A stretch of DNA of 64,000 nt from Candidatus Gastranaerophilales bacterium (GTDB lineage Bacteria > Cyanobacteriota > Vampirovibrionia > Gastranaerophilales > Gastranaerophilaceae). Each line of letters starts with the position of its first letter. Positions within the stretch are counted from its first letter, which is position 1. Position numbers and translations under genes: made by a program. The stretch is taken from NCBI GenBank assembly GCA_944325835.1, contig CALVBO010000001.1, forward strand, positions 186,001-250,000, in the 5' to 3' direction. The notes below the pieces were generated by a model that was not told the DNA's origin, searched no databases, and saw only the letters and a program-made list of their open reading frames with translations. Positions 35,104-43,865 of the stretch are shown here, piece by piece.

Positions 35104-35132
35104 ATTATGTAGCATGTTTTTAGTTTAGTCAA
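35104..35132 (-). promoter_or_regulatory. Promoter of prepilin 1
   Basis: On the minus strand TTGACT (35127-35132) and CATAAT (35104-35109) are 17 bases apart, followed by GAAA. The arrangement is the same as in the prepilin 2 promoter. The predicted leader contains AAGAAAGGATGGAAAAA before the ATG at 35070, as in prepilin 2. Confidence 0.7.
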
Positions 35133-35133
35133 G

Positions 35134-35156
35134 AGGGAAGGCGGGTTGCCCCGTCC
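35134..35156 (-). terminator. GNRA-loop hairpin after the REC-GGDEF-REC gene
   Basis: On the minus strand AAGGACGGG-GCAA-CCCGCCTT forms a hairpin with a GCAA tetraloop and a single mismatch, right after the stop codon at 35160. The T tract is poor, so it may act as an RNA-stabilising or weak terminator structure. Confidence 0.5.
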
Positions 35157-35159
35157 TTA

Positions 35160-36455
35160 TTAAGACTCTTTCAAAAGCGTATCAACCCATTTGATAAGTG
35201 TCGACAGTTCATAAGGTTTGGGCAGGTATAAATCAGCCCCGCAATTCAAAATAAGTTCTTTATCATGAAGCACCGACGTCAAAATAATTTTTGAACCGGC
35301 GAATTTCGTATCCGATTTAAGACTTTTGCAGTGTGCAATTCCCTCAAGAGTTTCAACCTCTCCTGCGTCAAGAATTATAAGTGCAGGCGGTTCTTCAAGC
35401 TCCGAGATTTTAGCACAATCCTGCATAACAACAACTTCATAGCCCTGTAAATCCAAAATGGTTTTTAGAAGAATTGTCAGCGCTTCATCTTTTTCACTGA
35501 TTAAAATTCTATTATTTGCTTTAATATCATCTGTGGTTTCACCGGCAATCTTAGGGCGTTCAATCAGATAATTTGATTTTGAAGGCATTTTAGCAAGTTT
35601 ATGTGTTTGCACAAGGGCATTGAACAGCTGCGAGGCATCTTTATGTTTAATAAATTCATTTGTAACAACGCCGATTGTTGTATGAACGAAATTAGAGCGT
35701 CGTCCTGCCTGATTATCACCCTTCATCATCATATAGCCGCGCTTGTTATCTTCAATAGAGTAGAATTTAGATGAAACGGTTTCAAACGCATAAATCAGAT
35801 AATTTGCAACGGCTTCCGCCTTATCTCTGTCAGTGATAACAAGGAATTCATTTTCTCTGATTTCCCCGAAGAAATCCTCATCCTCAATCGTTGATTTTAT
35901 TATTGCCCAATAGGTCTGTATAAGTTTATCAGAAGCCAGTTCCGTATAGTTTTCCTTGTAGTTAAAGAAATTATCTATACTAATTAAAAGAGCAGCCCGC
36001 TGAGCTTTTGCCGAAATCATGCGTTTAAGCGCGCGCATTGAATAGTTGCGGTTTGGCAAGAATCTTTTCAGGTTCAAATTTGATTCGTATTCACGGCGCA
36101 GATGCGCTTTAACACGCATAACAAACTCGTCCGGGTTAACCGGTTCACTTATAAAATCGTCAGCCCCGCTTCTTAATACATCCAGTTTGTCAACGATATC
36201 ATCAGACTTTGAAACTGCAACAATAATAGGACGCGTGTCATAAGTTAAGGCACGAATTTTTTTGCAATAATCCGAAAGATCACTGTCAATACTGTCTGAA
36301 ATCAATATCAAATCCGGTTCGTAATCCTGAATAGTTTTCATTGCAGAAATAAGATTTTTGGTAACAAAACAGTCATTATGCCTGTTTTTCAAAAGTCTTT
36401 TGTATTTTGTTGAAAGTTCTTTTCTTTTATCAATAATCAACGTTACTGTATGCAT
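35160..36455 (-). CDS. REC-degenerate GGDEF-REC regulator
   Basis: A 431-residue three-domain signalling protein. The first receiver (residues 1-115) has a LILISDS acceptor region but ISEPVNP where the switch Lys should be. The middle (~130-305) follows the GGDEF fold, with a RENEF end in place of GGDEF, so cyclase activity is unlikely. The last receiver (~315-431) has LIILDAGEV and the intact LPKPY Lys, but a lone acidic residue where DD is expected. It overlaps the histidine kinase gene by 13 bases, so the kinase is its likely partner. Confidence 0.75.
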   Translation of the reverse strand: MHTVTLIIDKRKELSTKYKRLLKNRHNDCFVTKNLISAMKTIQDYEPDLILISDSIDSDLSDYCKKIRALTYDTRPIIVAVSKSDDIVDKLDVLRSGADDFISEPVNPDEFVMRVKAHLRREYESNLNLKRFLPNRNYSMRALKRMISAKAQRAALLISIDNFFNYKENYTELASDKLIQTYWAIIKSTIEDEDFFGEIRENEFLVITDRDKAEAVANYLIYAFETVSSKFYSIEDNKRGYMMMKGDNQAGRRSNFVHTTIGVVTNEFIKHKDASQLFNALVQTHKLAKMPSKSNYLIERPKIAGETTDDIKANNRILISEKDEALTILLKTILDLQGYEVVVMQDCAKISELEEPPALIILDAGEVETLEGIAHCKSLKSDTKFAGSKIILTSVLHDKELILNCGADLYLPKPYELSTLIKWVDTLLKES

Positions 36456-37162
36456 TTAGAACCCGCCTGCCTTTCAATACTATATACCGGAAAAAGAACT
36501 TCAAAGGTAGTCAAATTGTCTTTTGAAGTTACAAAAATTTTCCCGTTCATTTTATCAACGAGATTTTTCGTAATATAAAGTCCCAGCCCGTTGCCCTGCA
36601 CATGACGTGTAAGCGGGTTGTCGAGCCGTGAGAACTTTTCAAAAATTTTTTTATAATCTTTCTCGTCAATGCCGTAGCCGTTATCTGAAACTTTTATAGA
36701 AACAAAATCACCTTTTATCGTTAAATCAATGTTAATCGTAGTATCTTCAAATGAATATTTTGCAGAATTTTCGATTAAATTTGTCATTACCTGCTGGAAT
36801 TTATCCTCGTCGACAAGTATTGAAGGCAAATTTTTAGACTGTCTTACAAAGAATTGTCTGCTTTTATACTGATTGTTTACGATTGCGACAACAGTATCAA
36901 TAATCGGCCGCGGCCGGACTTCTTTTAAAAGAAATTTTTCATGGCAGGCCTGCAGTTTAGTAACGGCAAGCATGTTTTCAACAAGGTGAATTAAGCGGTT
37001 AGATTGTTCCTCAATGATTTTCAGAAATTTTTTCTTGCTGTCATCGTCAAGCTTATCCCATGAATTAAGCATGGTTTGAGAAAACCCCCTGATAGAAGTC
37101 AGAGGGGTTCTAAGCTCATGGCTTACTGTTGAAATAAAATCTTCTTGAAAATTCTCACTCAT
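36443..37162 (-). CDS. Small soluble histidine kinase
   Basis: A 239-residue kinase with almost nothing before the HisKA domain; the phospho-His is residue 15 in STVSHELRTPLTSI. The ATPase domain has the N box (MTNLIENSAKYSF), G1 (VSDNGYGIDEKDY), the F box (FEKFSRLDN) and G2 (GNGLGLYITKNL). There is no sensor domain or membrane segment, so it must receive its signal from another protein. Its stop overlaps the REC-GGDEF-REC gene. Confidence 0.85.
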   Translation of the reverse strand: MSENFQEDFISTVSHELRTPLTSIRGFSQTMLNSWDKLDDDSKKKFLKIIEEQSNRLIHLVENMLAVTKLQACHEKFLLKEVRPRPIIDTVVAIVNNQYKSRQFFVRQSKNLPSILVDEDKFQQVMTNLIENSAKYSFEDTTINIDLTIKGDFVSIKVSDNGYGIDEKDYKKIFEKFSRLDNPLTRHVQGNGLGLYITKNLVDKMNGKIFVTSKDNLTTFEVLFPVYSIERQAGSKCIQ

Positions 37163-37229
37163 AAGCCAATTATAACAAATTTAACACTAAAAGTAAACGC
37201 ACATTATATGTCAAAAATTTTATTCATGC

Positions 37230-37235
37230 TATATT
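37230..37235 (+). promoter_or_regulatory. Extended -10 box upstream of proS
   Basis: TGC followed directly by TATATT, 37 bases upstream of the proS ATG. No good -35 box is seen, as is usual for extended -10 promoters. Confidence 0.45.
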
Positions 37236-37271
37236 AAATTTATAAAAACAGAAAACTGAGGAACAAACATT

Positions 37272-39008
37272 ATGAAAATGTCAAAATTATTCGTACAAAC
37301 ATTAAGAGAATTTCCATCAGATGCGGAAGTTATTTCACATAAAATGCTTGCACGCGCAGGCTATATCAGAAAACTTACAAGCGGCGTATACAACTTTTTA
37401 CCGCTTATGTGGAGGGTGTTAAAAAAGGTTGAAACAATTGTGCGCGAAGAAATGGACAATGCAGGTGCACAGGAACTTTTAATGCCGTTTGTTCAGCCGC
37501 AGGAACTCTGGCAGGAATCCGGCAGGTGGGATGCTTACGGCAAAGAACTTATGCGTCTAAAAGACCGCCACGACCGTGTTATGTGCCTCGGGCCTACACA
37601 CGAAGAAGTCATAACTTCTATCGCACGCGATATCATAAAATCTTACAAGCAAATGCCGGTTAACTTATATCAAATCCAGTCAAAATTCCGCGATGAGGTT
37701 CGCCCGAGATACGGACTTTTGAGAGGCAGAGAATTTATTATGAAAGACGCCTACAGCTTTGATACAACAGAAGAAGGACTGGATAAAGAATATCAAAATA
37801 TGGCACGCGCTTACACAAGAATTTTCAAACGCTGCGGACTTGATACAAAAATGGTTCAGTCAGATTCAGGCGCAATCGGCGGAAGCGTTTCGCACGAATT
37901 TATGGTAATCACTGACGGTGACGCCGGCGAAAATGATGTTTTCTATTGCAATTCTTGCGATTATTCAGCTAACTCAAACCATGCAGTTTCAAATCTGCCA
38001 AAGGCAAATACCACCGGCAAGTGGGAAAAGGCTGAAATTATCGACACGCCAAATACGCATTCAATAGAGGAATTGTGCGAATTTTTAAATATTGAGCCGA
38101 CCGTAATATTAAAAACTCTTGTCTATATTGCGGACAAAAAGCCTGTTTTAGCGCTAATCCGCGCAGATAGAACCGTTGAAGAAACAAAATTAATGAACGC
38201 CGTCGGCGCTAATGATATCAGAATTGCCGTTGCAGGTGAAATTGAAGAATTAATGCAGCAAAACGGATTTGATGCAGAAAAAGGCTTTATCGGCCCGAAC
38301 GGAATGAAAAACGTAACAATCGTTGCGGATGAAACCGTTCGCGGGATGAAAAATTTTGTTGTCGGAGTAAACCGGAAAGACAAACACATGGCCGGCGCGA
38401 ATTTCGGAGTTGATATTGAAATGCCGGAAATCGTTACAGACATAAGACTTGTTGAAAAGGGAGATTTCTGCCCACAATGCGGTAAGCCTTTATTCGTAAC
38501 AAAAGGGATAGAAGTGGGTAACATCTTCAAACTGGGAACGAAGTATTCTAAACCGATGAATGCGGTTTACGCAGATGTTGACGGTAAAACAAAACCTTAC
38601 ATAATGGGCTGCTACGGTATCGGCATCTCAAGAACCGCTGCTGCTGCAGTTGAGGCGCATAACGATGAACACGGTATCAAATGGCCTATTGCCATTGCAC
38701 CATACCATGCAATAGTAATTCCGGTAAGCGTTAAAGATGAAACTCAGATGAAAGTCGCAGAAGAAATCTACAACAATCTTCTAAAAGCCGGAATTGAAGC
38801 AGTCATTGACGACCGTGATGAAAGACCGGGGGTTAAATTCAAAGATGCAGATTTAATCGGCTTCCCATTTAGAATTACAGTCGGGAAAACGATAGCGGAC
38901 GGTCTTGTAGAATTCAAAACCCGTTCAACCGGCGAAATGGAAAATTTAAAGCCGGAGGCTGCAATCGAAAAAGTTGTAACAGAAGTTCAAAAAGCACTGG
39001 CAAAATAA
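37272..39008 (+). CDS. proS: Prolyl-tRNA synthetase
   Basis: ProS charges tRNA-Pro. The 578-residue protein is the bacterial type with an editing (INS) domain between class II motifs 2 and 3. Motif 1 lies in the LTSGVYNFLPLMWRV region, motif 2 in QIQSKFRDEVRPRYGLLRGREFIMKD (starting near residue 137), and motif 3 in MGCYGIGISRTAAA near 440. The editing domain (~230-390) has the typical KTLVYIADKKPVLALIRADRTV run, including the Lys. The anticodon-binding domain closes the protein. GAGG lies upstream of the ATG and a strong terminator follows. Confidence 0.96.
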   Translation: MKMSKLFVQTLREFPSDAEVISHKMLARAGYIRKLTSGVYNFLPLMWRVLKKVETIVREEMDNAGAQELLMPFVQPQELWQESGRWDAYGKELMRLKDRHDRVMCLGPTHEEVITSIARDIIKSYKQMPVNLYQIQSKFRDEVRPRYGLLRGREFIMKDAYSFDTTEEGLDKEYQNMARAYTRIFKRCGLDTKMVQSDSGAIGGSVSHEFMVITDGDAGENDVFYCNSCDYSANSNHAVSNLPKANTTGKWEKAEIIDTPNTHSIEELCEFLNIEPTVILKTLVYIADKKPVLALIRADRTVEETKLMNAVGANDIRIAVAGEIEELMQQNGFDAEKGFIGPNGMKNVTIVADETVRGMKNFVVGVNRKDKHMAGANFGVDIEMPEIVTDIRLVEKGDFCPQCGKPLFVTKGIEVGNIFKLGTKYSKPMNAVYADVDGKTKPYIMGCYGIGISRTAAAAVEAHNDEHGIKWPIAIAPYHAIVIPVSVKDETQMKVAEEIYNNLLKAGIEAVIDDRDERPGVKFKDADLIGFPFRITVGKTIADGLVEFKTRSTGEMENLKPEAAIEKVVTEVQKALAK

Positions 39009-39010
39009 AC

Positions 39011-39038
39011 AAAAGCCCCGATTCCTTCGGGGCTTTTT
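39011..39038. terminator. Bidirectional terminator
   Basis: AAAAGCCCCGA pairs with TCGGGGCTTTT around a six-base loop, with A and T runs at the two ends. It serves proS and the convergent prepilin 2. Confidence 0.85.
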
Positions 39039-39040
39039 TA

Positions 39041-39982
39041 TTACCGTTTTACGCAGCGTACAGGATTATTAGGCCAATGGGGATCATGTCGCATTAAACC
39101 TGTTGTAAAACTTGTATACCATGCTTCATCAATTGACGACGACAGCGAAGATGACCAGTATCTTACAGCATTCATATTGCCAATAATATTCTTATTAAAG
39201 AATAACGAAGCCAATTCTTCTTTTGTAGGCATCCGGTATTCAGCATCCTGATTTTTACAAACCCCGCTTATTGCATCAGGTGTTACAGCGTCAGAAGCAT
39301 CCTGCGTATGCGGAATAGGTGCAACCACAAGACTGTCAGTCGGATAAAGCACCGAAATCACACCAATATCCTTACCAAATGTATTCGGGCCTTTTCGTCC
39401 ATTAAGGTCATATACAAAATTTGCACACATTTTTTGCTGAGCATAAACATCATTTGCTTCTGCAAGCAGTGTTGTACATCTTGGATTATAATAAACCGCA
39501 ATGCTTTCCCCGTTTGCGGTTTCGAAACCGGCAGCTTTTGAGTTAATTTGGGAATAAGACCATGTGGTAACCCCGCCGGACGGAACATCCGTTAAATAGA
39601 CACTGGTATTTTGCGGATTCAGTTCTGCCAAATCCTGCGGGAAATCAATTTGTGTTCCGGCAAAAGGTGTAATTTTGTCCGGAAGTCCGCAATCCGGCAG
39701 GTGCTCGCTGTCACAAATATTATTAATTTTAAGGACTTTAGCAAGACCGTTTGTTACAAATGTTTCTGCGGCCGTATCTTCAATTACGGTTCCTGACGAA
39801 TCCTCTGTAAGAGTTCCATAGCCGTTCAACGCCGGCATCAGGGCGATTGCCTGACTCATTCTGGCATAGAGGGCTTTTCGCTGCGTGTTCCATGTTCGCT
39901 CGTTTATGTTACCCGTTAAACTTGGTAACGTTATCGCGGCGACTACACCAATAATTGTTAGAGAAAGCAGAATTTCGGCCAT
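39041..39982 (-). CDS. Type IV prepilin-like protein with Lcl/DUF1566-like C-terminus, G-tract leader (copy 2)
   Basis: A paralogue of the prepilin at 33864. The conserved part starts at the TTGFTMAEILLSLTIIG-type motif (Gly before Phe, Glu at +5) and is near-identical over the first ~45 residues. The C-terminus (AEYRMPTKEELASL ... WYTSF ... VRCVKR) again resembles Lcl/DUF1566. The natural start is the ATG at 40049, which has the same GGATGG ribosome binding site as copy 1, then a 13-G tract. That ATG is one base out of frame; with 12 G it would give the leader MNNSRKVLSFTGGGGSFLTG joined to FTMAE. With 13 G, only the internal ATG at 39982 is in frame, and it removes the leader. Confidence 0.8.
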   Translation of the reverse strand: MAEILLSLTIIGVVAAITLPSLTGNINERTWNTQRKALYARMSQAIALMPALNGYGTLTEDSSGTVIEDTAAETFVTNGLAKVLKINNICDSEHLPDCGLPDKITPFAGTQIDFPQDLAELNPQNTSVYLTDVPSGGVTTWSYSQINSKAAGFETANGESIAVYYNPRCTTLLAEANDVYAQQKMCANFVYDLNGRKGPNTFGKDIGVISVLYPTDSLVVAPIPHTQDASDAVTPDAISGVCKNQDAEYRMPTKEELASLFFNKNIIGNMNAVRYWSSSLSSSIDEAWYTSFTTGLMRHDPHWPNNPVRCVKR

Positions 39983-40003
39983 AGTAAAGCCGGTTAAGAA
40001 ACT

Positions 40004-40016
40004 CCCCCCCCCCCCC
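40004..40016. repeat. 13-base G tract (minus strand) in prepilin 2 leader
   Basis: Thirteen consecutive C on the plus strand, 11 codons after the ATG at 40049. The length equals the tract of prepilin 1, and the frame defect is the same (+1). Confidence 0.85.
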
Positions 40017-40089
40017 TGTAAAAGATAATACTTTTCTTGAATTGTTCATTTTTCCATCCTTTCTTAGCGTTTTGCCATTGTCTAATTAT

Positions 40090-40106
40090 GGATGCCGCAC
40101 AGCGGC
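40090..40106. repeat. GCCGC/GCGGC hairpin at the 5' end of the prepilin 2 transcript
   Basis: GGATGCCGCACAGCGGC forms a 5-bp hairpin, placed by the predicted promoter at the extreme 5' end of the mRNA. Its relative near prepilin 1 (35003-35022) lies inside the leader instead. Confidence 0.45.
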
Positions 40107-40114
40107 ACTCTTTC

Positions 40115-40143
40115 ATTATTTACGAAATTTTTAGACATGTCAA
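40115..40143 (-). promoter_or_regulatory. Promoter of prepilin 2
   Basis: On the minus strand a perfect TTGACA (40138-40143) is followed after 17 bases by AATAAT (40115-40120) and GAAA. It matches the layout of the prepilin 1 promoter. Confidence 0.75.
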
Positions 40144-40145
40144 GA

Positions 40146-40171
40146 GAATAGGCGGAATTATCCGCCTATTC
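40146..40171 (-). terminator. Hairpin over the dapL stop codon
   Basis: A perfect 11-bp stem, GAATAGGCGGA with TCCGCCTATTC, around a four-base loop, overlapping the dapL stop codon. It has only a short T-rich tail and lies right before the prepilin 2 promoter. Confidence 0.6.
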
Positions 40172-41335
40172 ATATCTTATTCCCGCATCCTTCATCCGTT
40201 GAATACATTTTTTAATTGTATCAACATCTTTTGTGAGGGCTACGCGGAAGTACCCTTCCCCGTATTTACCATAACCATTTCCCGGCGGAACGACAATATT
40301 AGCTTTTTCAAGCATCAATGTGACAAATTCTTCGCTTGTCATCCCTTTCGGAACCGGAAGCCATAAATAGAATGTTGCCTTAGAAGGTTTAATATCCCAA
40401 CCGAGTTCGCGCAGTCCTTCTTCCGCGACATCACGTCTTTCCTGATACATTTTATTCAATTTATCAATATAAGACTTGTCAACATTAAACGCAGCAATTG
40501 CGGCTTCTTGAATAGCTTTAAACGTACCGCTGTCGATGTTATTTTTGATTGTGCCCAGAGCCTTTACAGCATCTTTATTACCGCAAACCCAGCCGACACG
40601 CCAGCCTGTCATATTGTAAGATTTTGAATGCGAATAAAATTCCAGCGCAACATCTTTACCGCCTTCGACTTGCAGGACAGACGGTGCAACATATCCGTCA
40701 TAAGTCATTTCGCAATAAGCCTGATCTGAACACAGCAGAATGTCATATTTTTTACAAAAATCAACGGCTTTTTTAAGAAATTCCAAATCACAAACAGCAC
40801 CGGTCGGGTTGTTCGGATAATTTAAGAACATAAGTTTTGATTTTTTCGCAACATCTTCAGGAATTTTATCAAAGTCAGGCAGGTAACCGTTTTCTTCCAG
40901 AAGCGGCATAGAAAAAGGAGTTCCGCCAGCAAAAATTGTTGCGTTTTTATAAACCGGATACCCCGGGTCAGGAATCAGTGTATAATCACCTTTATCAACA
41001 AATGCAAAGAATACGTGTGCAATTGCCTCTTTTGAGCCGATATTTGCAAGCATTTCGGTATCAGCATCCAGTTCAACGTTAAAACGTCTTTTCATCCAAT
41101 CGCACGCAGCCTTCCTAAAAGCCGGTGTTCCGTTATAAGGCGGATAATCATGGTTTGCAGGATTATCAATAGCTTTGTGCATAGCTTCCACAACAGGCGG
41201 AAGCGTCGGGGTGTCAGGATCACCTATCCCAAGACTTATAACATCTGCGCCCTTAGCTTTTGCCTCTGCAATCTTTCTGTCAATCTCGGCGAAAAGGTAC
41301 GGCGGAATTTTTTCTAATCTTTCAGATACTTTCAT
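40166..41335 (-). CDS. dapL: LL-diaminopimelate aminotransferase
   Basis: DapL makes LL-diaminopimelate from tetrahydrodipicolinate in one step for lysine and peptidoglycan. The 389-residue PLP enzyme has ISLGIGDPDTPT near residue 36, the cofactor region MFLNYPNNPTGA near 175, and the Schiff-base Lys in SHSKSYNMTGWRVGW near residue 236. DapL is typical of cyanobacteria, plants and chlamydiae. Other class I/II aminotransferases are close relatives, so the exact substrate is inferred from overall similarity and taxonomy. Confidence 0.85.
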   Translation of the reverse strand: MKVSERLEKIPPYLFAEIDRKIAEAKAKGADVISLGIGDPDTPTLPPVVEAMHKAIDNPANHDYPPYNGTPAFRKAACDWMKRRFNVELDADTEMLANIGSKEAIAHVFFAFVDKGDYTLIPDPGYPVYKNATIFAGGTPFSMPLLEENGYLPDFDKIPEDVAKKSKLMFLNYPNNPTGAVCDLEFLKKAVDFCKKYDILLCSDQAYCEMTYDGYVAPSVLQVEGGKDVALEFYSHSKSYNMTGWRVGWVCGNKDAVKALGTIKNNIDSGTFKAIQEAAIAAFNVDKSYIDKLNKMYQERRDVAEEGLRELGWDIKPSKATFYLWLPVPKGMTSEEFVTLMLEKANIVVPPGNGYGKYGEGYFRVALTKDVDTIKKCIQRMKDAGIRYE

Positions 41336-41405
41336 TTATTTACTCCTCTTAATAAAAATGCCCAATAATTAACGTTTATGGTATCATAAAATAAGAGGTT
41401 TTTCA

Positions 41406-42494
41406 ATGAGTATAATTTCCGATGACGAATGCTTCTGCAATTCGCAACCGTTAAAAAGCATAGAACAGGCGAAAAAAGAAACTCCGGTCACAGCCGAAGA
41501 TACGGACTTTGACAGGAATTTTGAAAATTCTATCCGCCCGAAAACTTTTGACAGTTATATAGGTCAAACTGCGCTCAAGGGGAACCTTAAAATTGCAACC
41601 GCTGCGGCAAAAAAACGTAACATGCCGCTTGATCACCTGCTTTTTTACGGCCCGCCGGGACTTGGTAAAACAACTATTGCCGGAGTCATTGCGGAAGAAA
41701 TGGGAGTTGATATTAAAATCACCTCTGCACCGGCACTTGAGCGGCCGCGCGATATTATCGGAATTTTGATGTCATTGAAAGGCGGAGAAATACTTTTTAT
41801 CGATGAAATTCACCGTTTAAACAGGGTTACGGAAGAAATTCTCTATCCTGCAATGGAGGATTTCTATCTTGATATGACAACCGGTAAAAGCCAAACCGTC
41901 AAAACTCTCCGCGTTCCGCTGCCTAAATTCACTTTAATTGGTGCAACAACAAAAGCCGGAGAGCTTTCCAGCCCGCTGCGCGACAGATTTGGAATAATAA
42001 ACCGCCTTGAATTTTACACGATTGACGAACTCACCCAGGTCGTAAAACGCACCGCTGGAATTTTAGATATAAAAATTACGGACGGAGGCGCAAAAGCTAT
42101 TGCTAAATGTTCACGCGGCACACCGCGTATTGCAAACAGGCTTGTAAAACGTGCGGGAGATTTTGCGCTCGTAAAATACAACGAAGAAATAACCGAAGAA
42201 GTTGCGAAAGAAGCTCTCGAAGTTTTAAAAATTGACAAATACGGACTTGATAACACGGACAGGTGTCTTTTAAAGCTTATCATTGAAAAATACAACGGCG
42301 GGCCTGTCGGTATAGAAACAATTGCAGCGGCAATAGGTGAGGATGTCCGCACGATTGAAGATGTCTGCGAGCCGTATTTGCTGCAAGCGGGATTATTACA
42401 ACGAACCCCGAGAGGACGTAAAGTTTCACCTGAAGCTTACCGCCATCTGGGGTACGAAGTAAATAATTTTAATTATCAGCAATCATTGTTCTGA
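41406..42494 (+). CDS. ruvB: Holliday junction DNA helicase RuvB
   Basis: RuvB drives branch migration of Holliday junctions with RuvA. The 362-residue AAA+ protein has Walker A GPPGLGKT (82-89), Walker [10 protein letters not shown], sensor 1 LIGATTKAG, the arginine finger region SSPLRDRFG, and the winged-helix domain ending in [21 protein letters not shown] (starting near residue 331). About 40 residues precede the usual [11 protein letters not shown] start. No ruvA is present nearby. It is divergent from dapL. Confidence 0.97.
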   Translation: MSIISDDECFCNSQPLKSIEQAKKETPVTAEDTDFDRNFENSIRPKTFDSYIGQTALKGNLKIATAAAKKRNMPLDHLLFYGPPGLGKTTIAGVIAEEMGVDIKITSAPALERPRDIIGILMSLKGGEILFIDEIHRLNRVTEEILYPAMEDFYLDMTTGKSQTVKTLRVPLPKFTLIGATTKAGELSSPLRDRFGIINRLEFYTIDELTQVVKRTAGILDIKITDGGAKAIAKCSRGTPRIANRLVKRAGDFALVKYNEEITEEVAKEALEVLKIDKYGLDNTDRCLLKLIIEKYNGGPVGIETIAAAIGEDVRTIEDVCEPYLLQAGLLQRTPRGRKVSPEAYRHLGYEVNNFNYQQSLF

Positions 42495-42579
42495 TAAAAT
42501 TTATAAAAAATGTAACAATGACACTCATTTTATTGTATTGAACCATGTTTATAATATAATAATTTTGAGGTACACGAGT

Positions 42580-43854
42580 TTGAAACATAGCAAATTAACT
42601 CTATTAATTTTTATAGCTTTAATTCTTGGAATAATCTTTGGCTGTGTAGCGCCCGCCTGGGCAGTAAAAATGCAGCCGTTTGCGACGATTTTTCTCAGAA
42701 TGGTAAAAATGATTATCGCCCCGCTGCTCTTTGCAACACTTGTCGTCGGAATTGCGGGCCACGGGGACGTCAAACAGCTTAGCAAAATTGGGATTAAAAC
42801 GCTTGTTTACTTTGAAATCGTAACAACTCTGGCTCTATTTATAGGGTTAATTGCAGGTAACATTTTCAAACCCGGCGTCGGTTTTAATCTGGGAGCCACA
42901 GCAGGAAATCTCAAAGTCGCGGGGCTTATGGCTGCAACAGATACCCATACGTCAATACACGAAATGATTATAAACATATTTCCGACCAGCATAGTTGACG
43001 CTATGGCGACCGGAAATCTCTTGCAGATTGTAGTATTTTCAATAGTTTTTGCGCTTGCAATATGTACTGTCGGCAAAGCTGCGGAGCCGGTTCTTGACCT
43101 TCTGAAATCTCTCAGTAAAATTATGTTTAAATTTACCGAATACGTTATGTATTTTGCACCAATCGGTATCTTCGGCGCGATTTCATACACAATCGGCACG
43201 AACGGAATAAAAGTTCTGGGAAGCTATTTTAAAGTAATATTCAGTCTTTACGCGGCACTGGCAATCTTTGTCGTACTAGTTCTGATAATTGCATGTAAAA
43301 TAGCAAAAATATCCTTCCGCGCACTAATCAGAACGCTGGAAGAACCGGCGTTACTGGCCTTTTCAACTGCAAGTTCCGAAGCTGCGTTCCCTAAAGCTAT
43401 CGAAATCATGGAAGATTTCGGGGTTCCGAAAAATATTGTAGGCTTTGTAATGCCTACCGGATACACCTTTAACCTAGACGGAAGTACGCTTTACCTTGCT
43501 ATAGGCGTTATGTTTTCCGCGCAAATCGCAGGGATTCATCTGGGCTTTGAACAGCAAATAATCATTATGCTGGCCCTGATGCTTACAAGCAAAGGGATAG
43601 CCGGAGTTCCGAGGGTTTCATTGATTGTACTTGCCGGAACACTCGCAAGCTTTGATATTCCAATTATCGGCGTGGCAATTTTACTCGGAATAGACCAGAT
43701 TCTTGATATGGGAAGAACTACGGTTAACCTTATCGGAAACTGTATCGCAACCGTCGTTATCGCACGCTGGGAAAATCAGTTTGATTATGATAAAATGAAA
43801 AATTATATAGAACAACAAAAAAGAGAAGATGTAGACCTATTAAAAATCGAATAG
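42580..43854 (+). CDS. Dicarboxylate/amino acid:cation symporter (DAACS)
   Basis: A membrane protein of about 424 residues with eight or so hydrophobic segments. The start at 42580 (TTG) is preferred because TTTGAGG lies upstream at good spacing; an upstream TTG at 42538 has none. The re-entrant loop Ser-rich motif FSTASSEAAFP (near residue 265) and PTGYTFNLDGSTLY (near 300) with the Asn/Asp substrate and Na+ site are diagnostic of the GltP/GltT/DctA family. It should import glutamate, aspartate or C4-dicarboxylates with Na+ or H+. It precedes ileS by 11 bases. Confidence 0.92.
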   Translation: MKHSKLTLLIFIALILGIIFGCVAPAWAVKMQPFATIFLRMVKMIIAPLLFATLVVGIAGHGDVKQLSKIGIKTLVYFEIVTTLALFIGLIAGNIFKPGVGFNLGATAGNLKVAGLMAATDTHTSIHEMIINIFPTSIVDAMATGNLLQIVVFSIVFALAICTVGKAAEPVLDLLKSLSKIMFKFTEYVMYFAPIGIFGAISYTIGTNGIKVLGSYFKVIFSLYAALAIFVVLVLIIACKIAKISFRALIRTLEEPALLAFSTASSEAAFPKAIEIMEDFGVPKNIVGFVMPTGYTFNLDGSTLYLAIGVMFSAQIAGIHLGFEQQIIIMLALMLTSKGIAGVPRVSLIVLAGTLASFDIPIIGVAILLGIDQILDMGRTTVNLIGNCIATVVIARWENQFDYDKMKNYIEQQKREDVDLLKIE

Positions 43855-43865
43855 AGGGAATAAAT

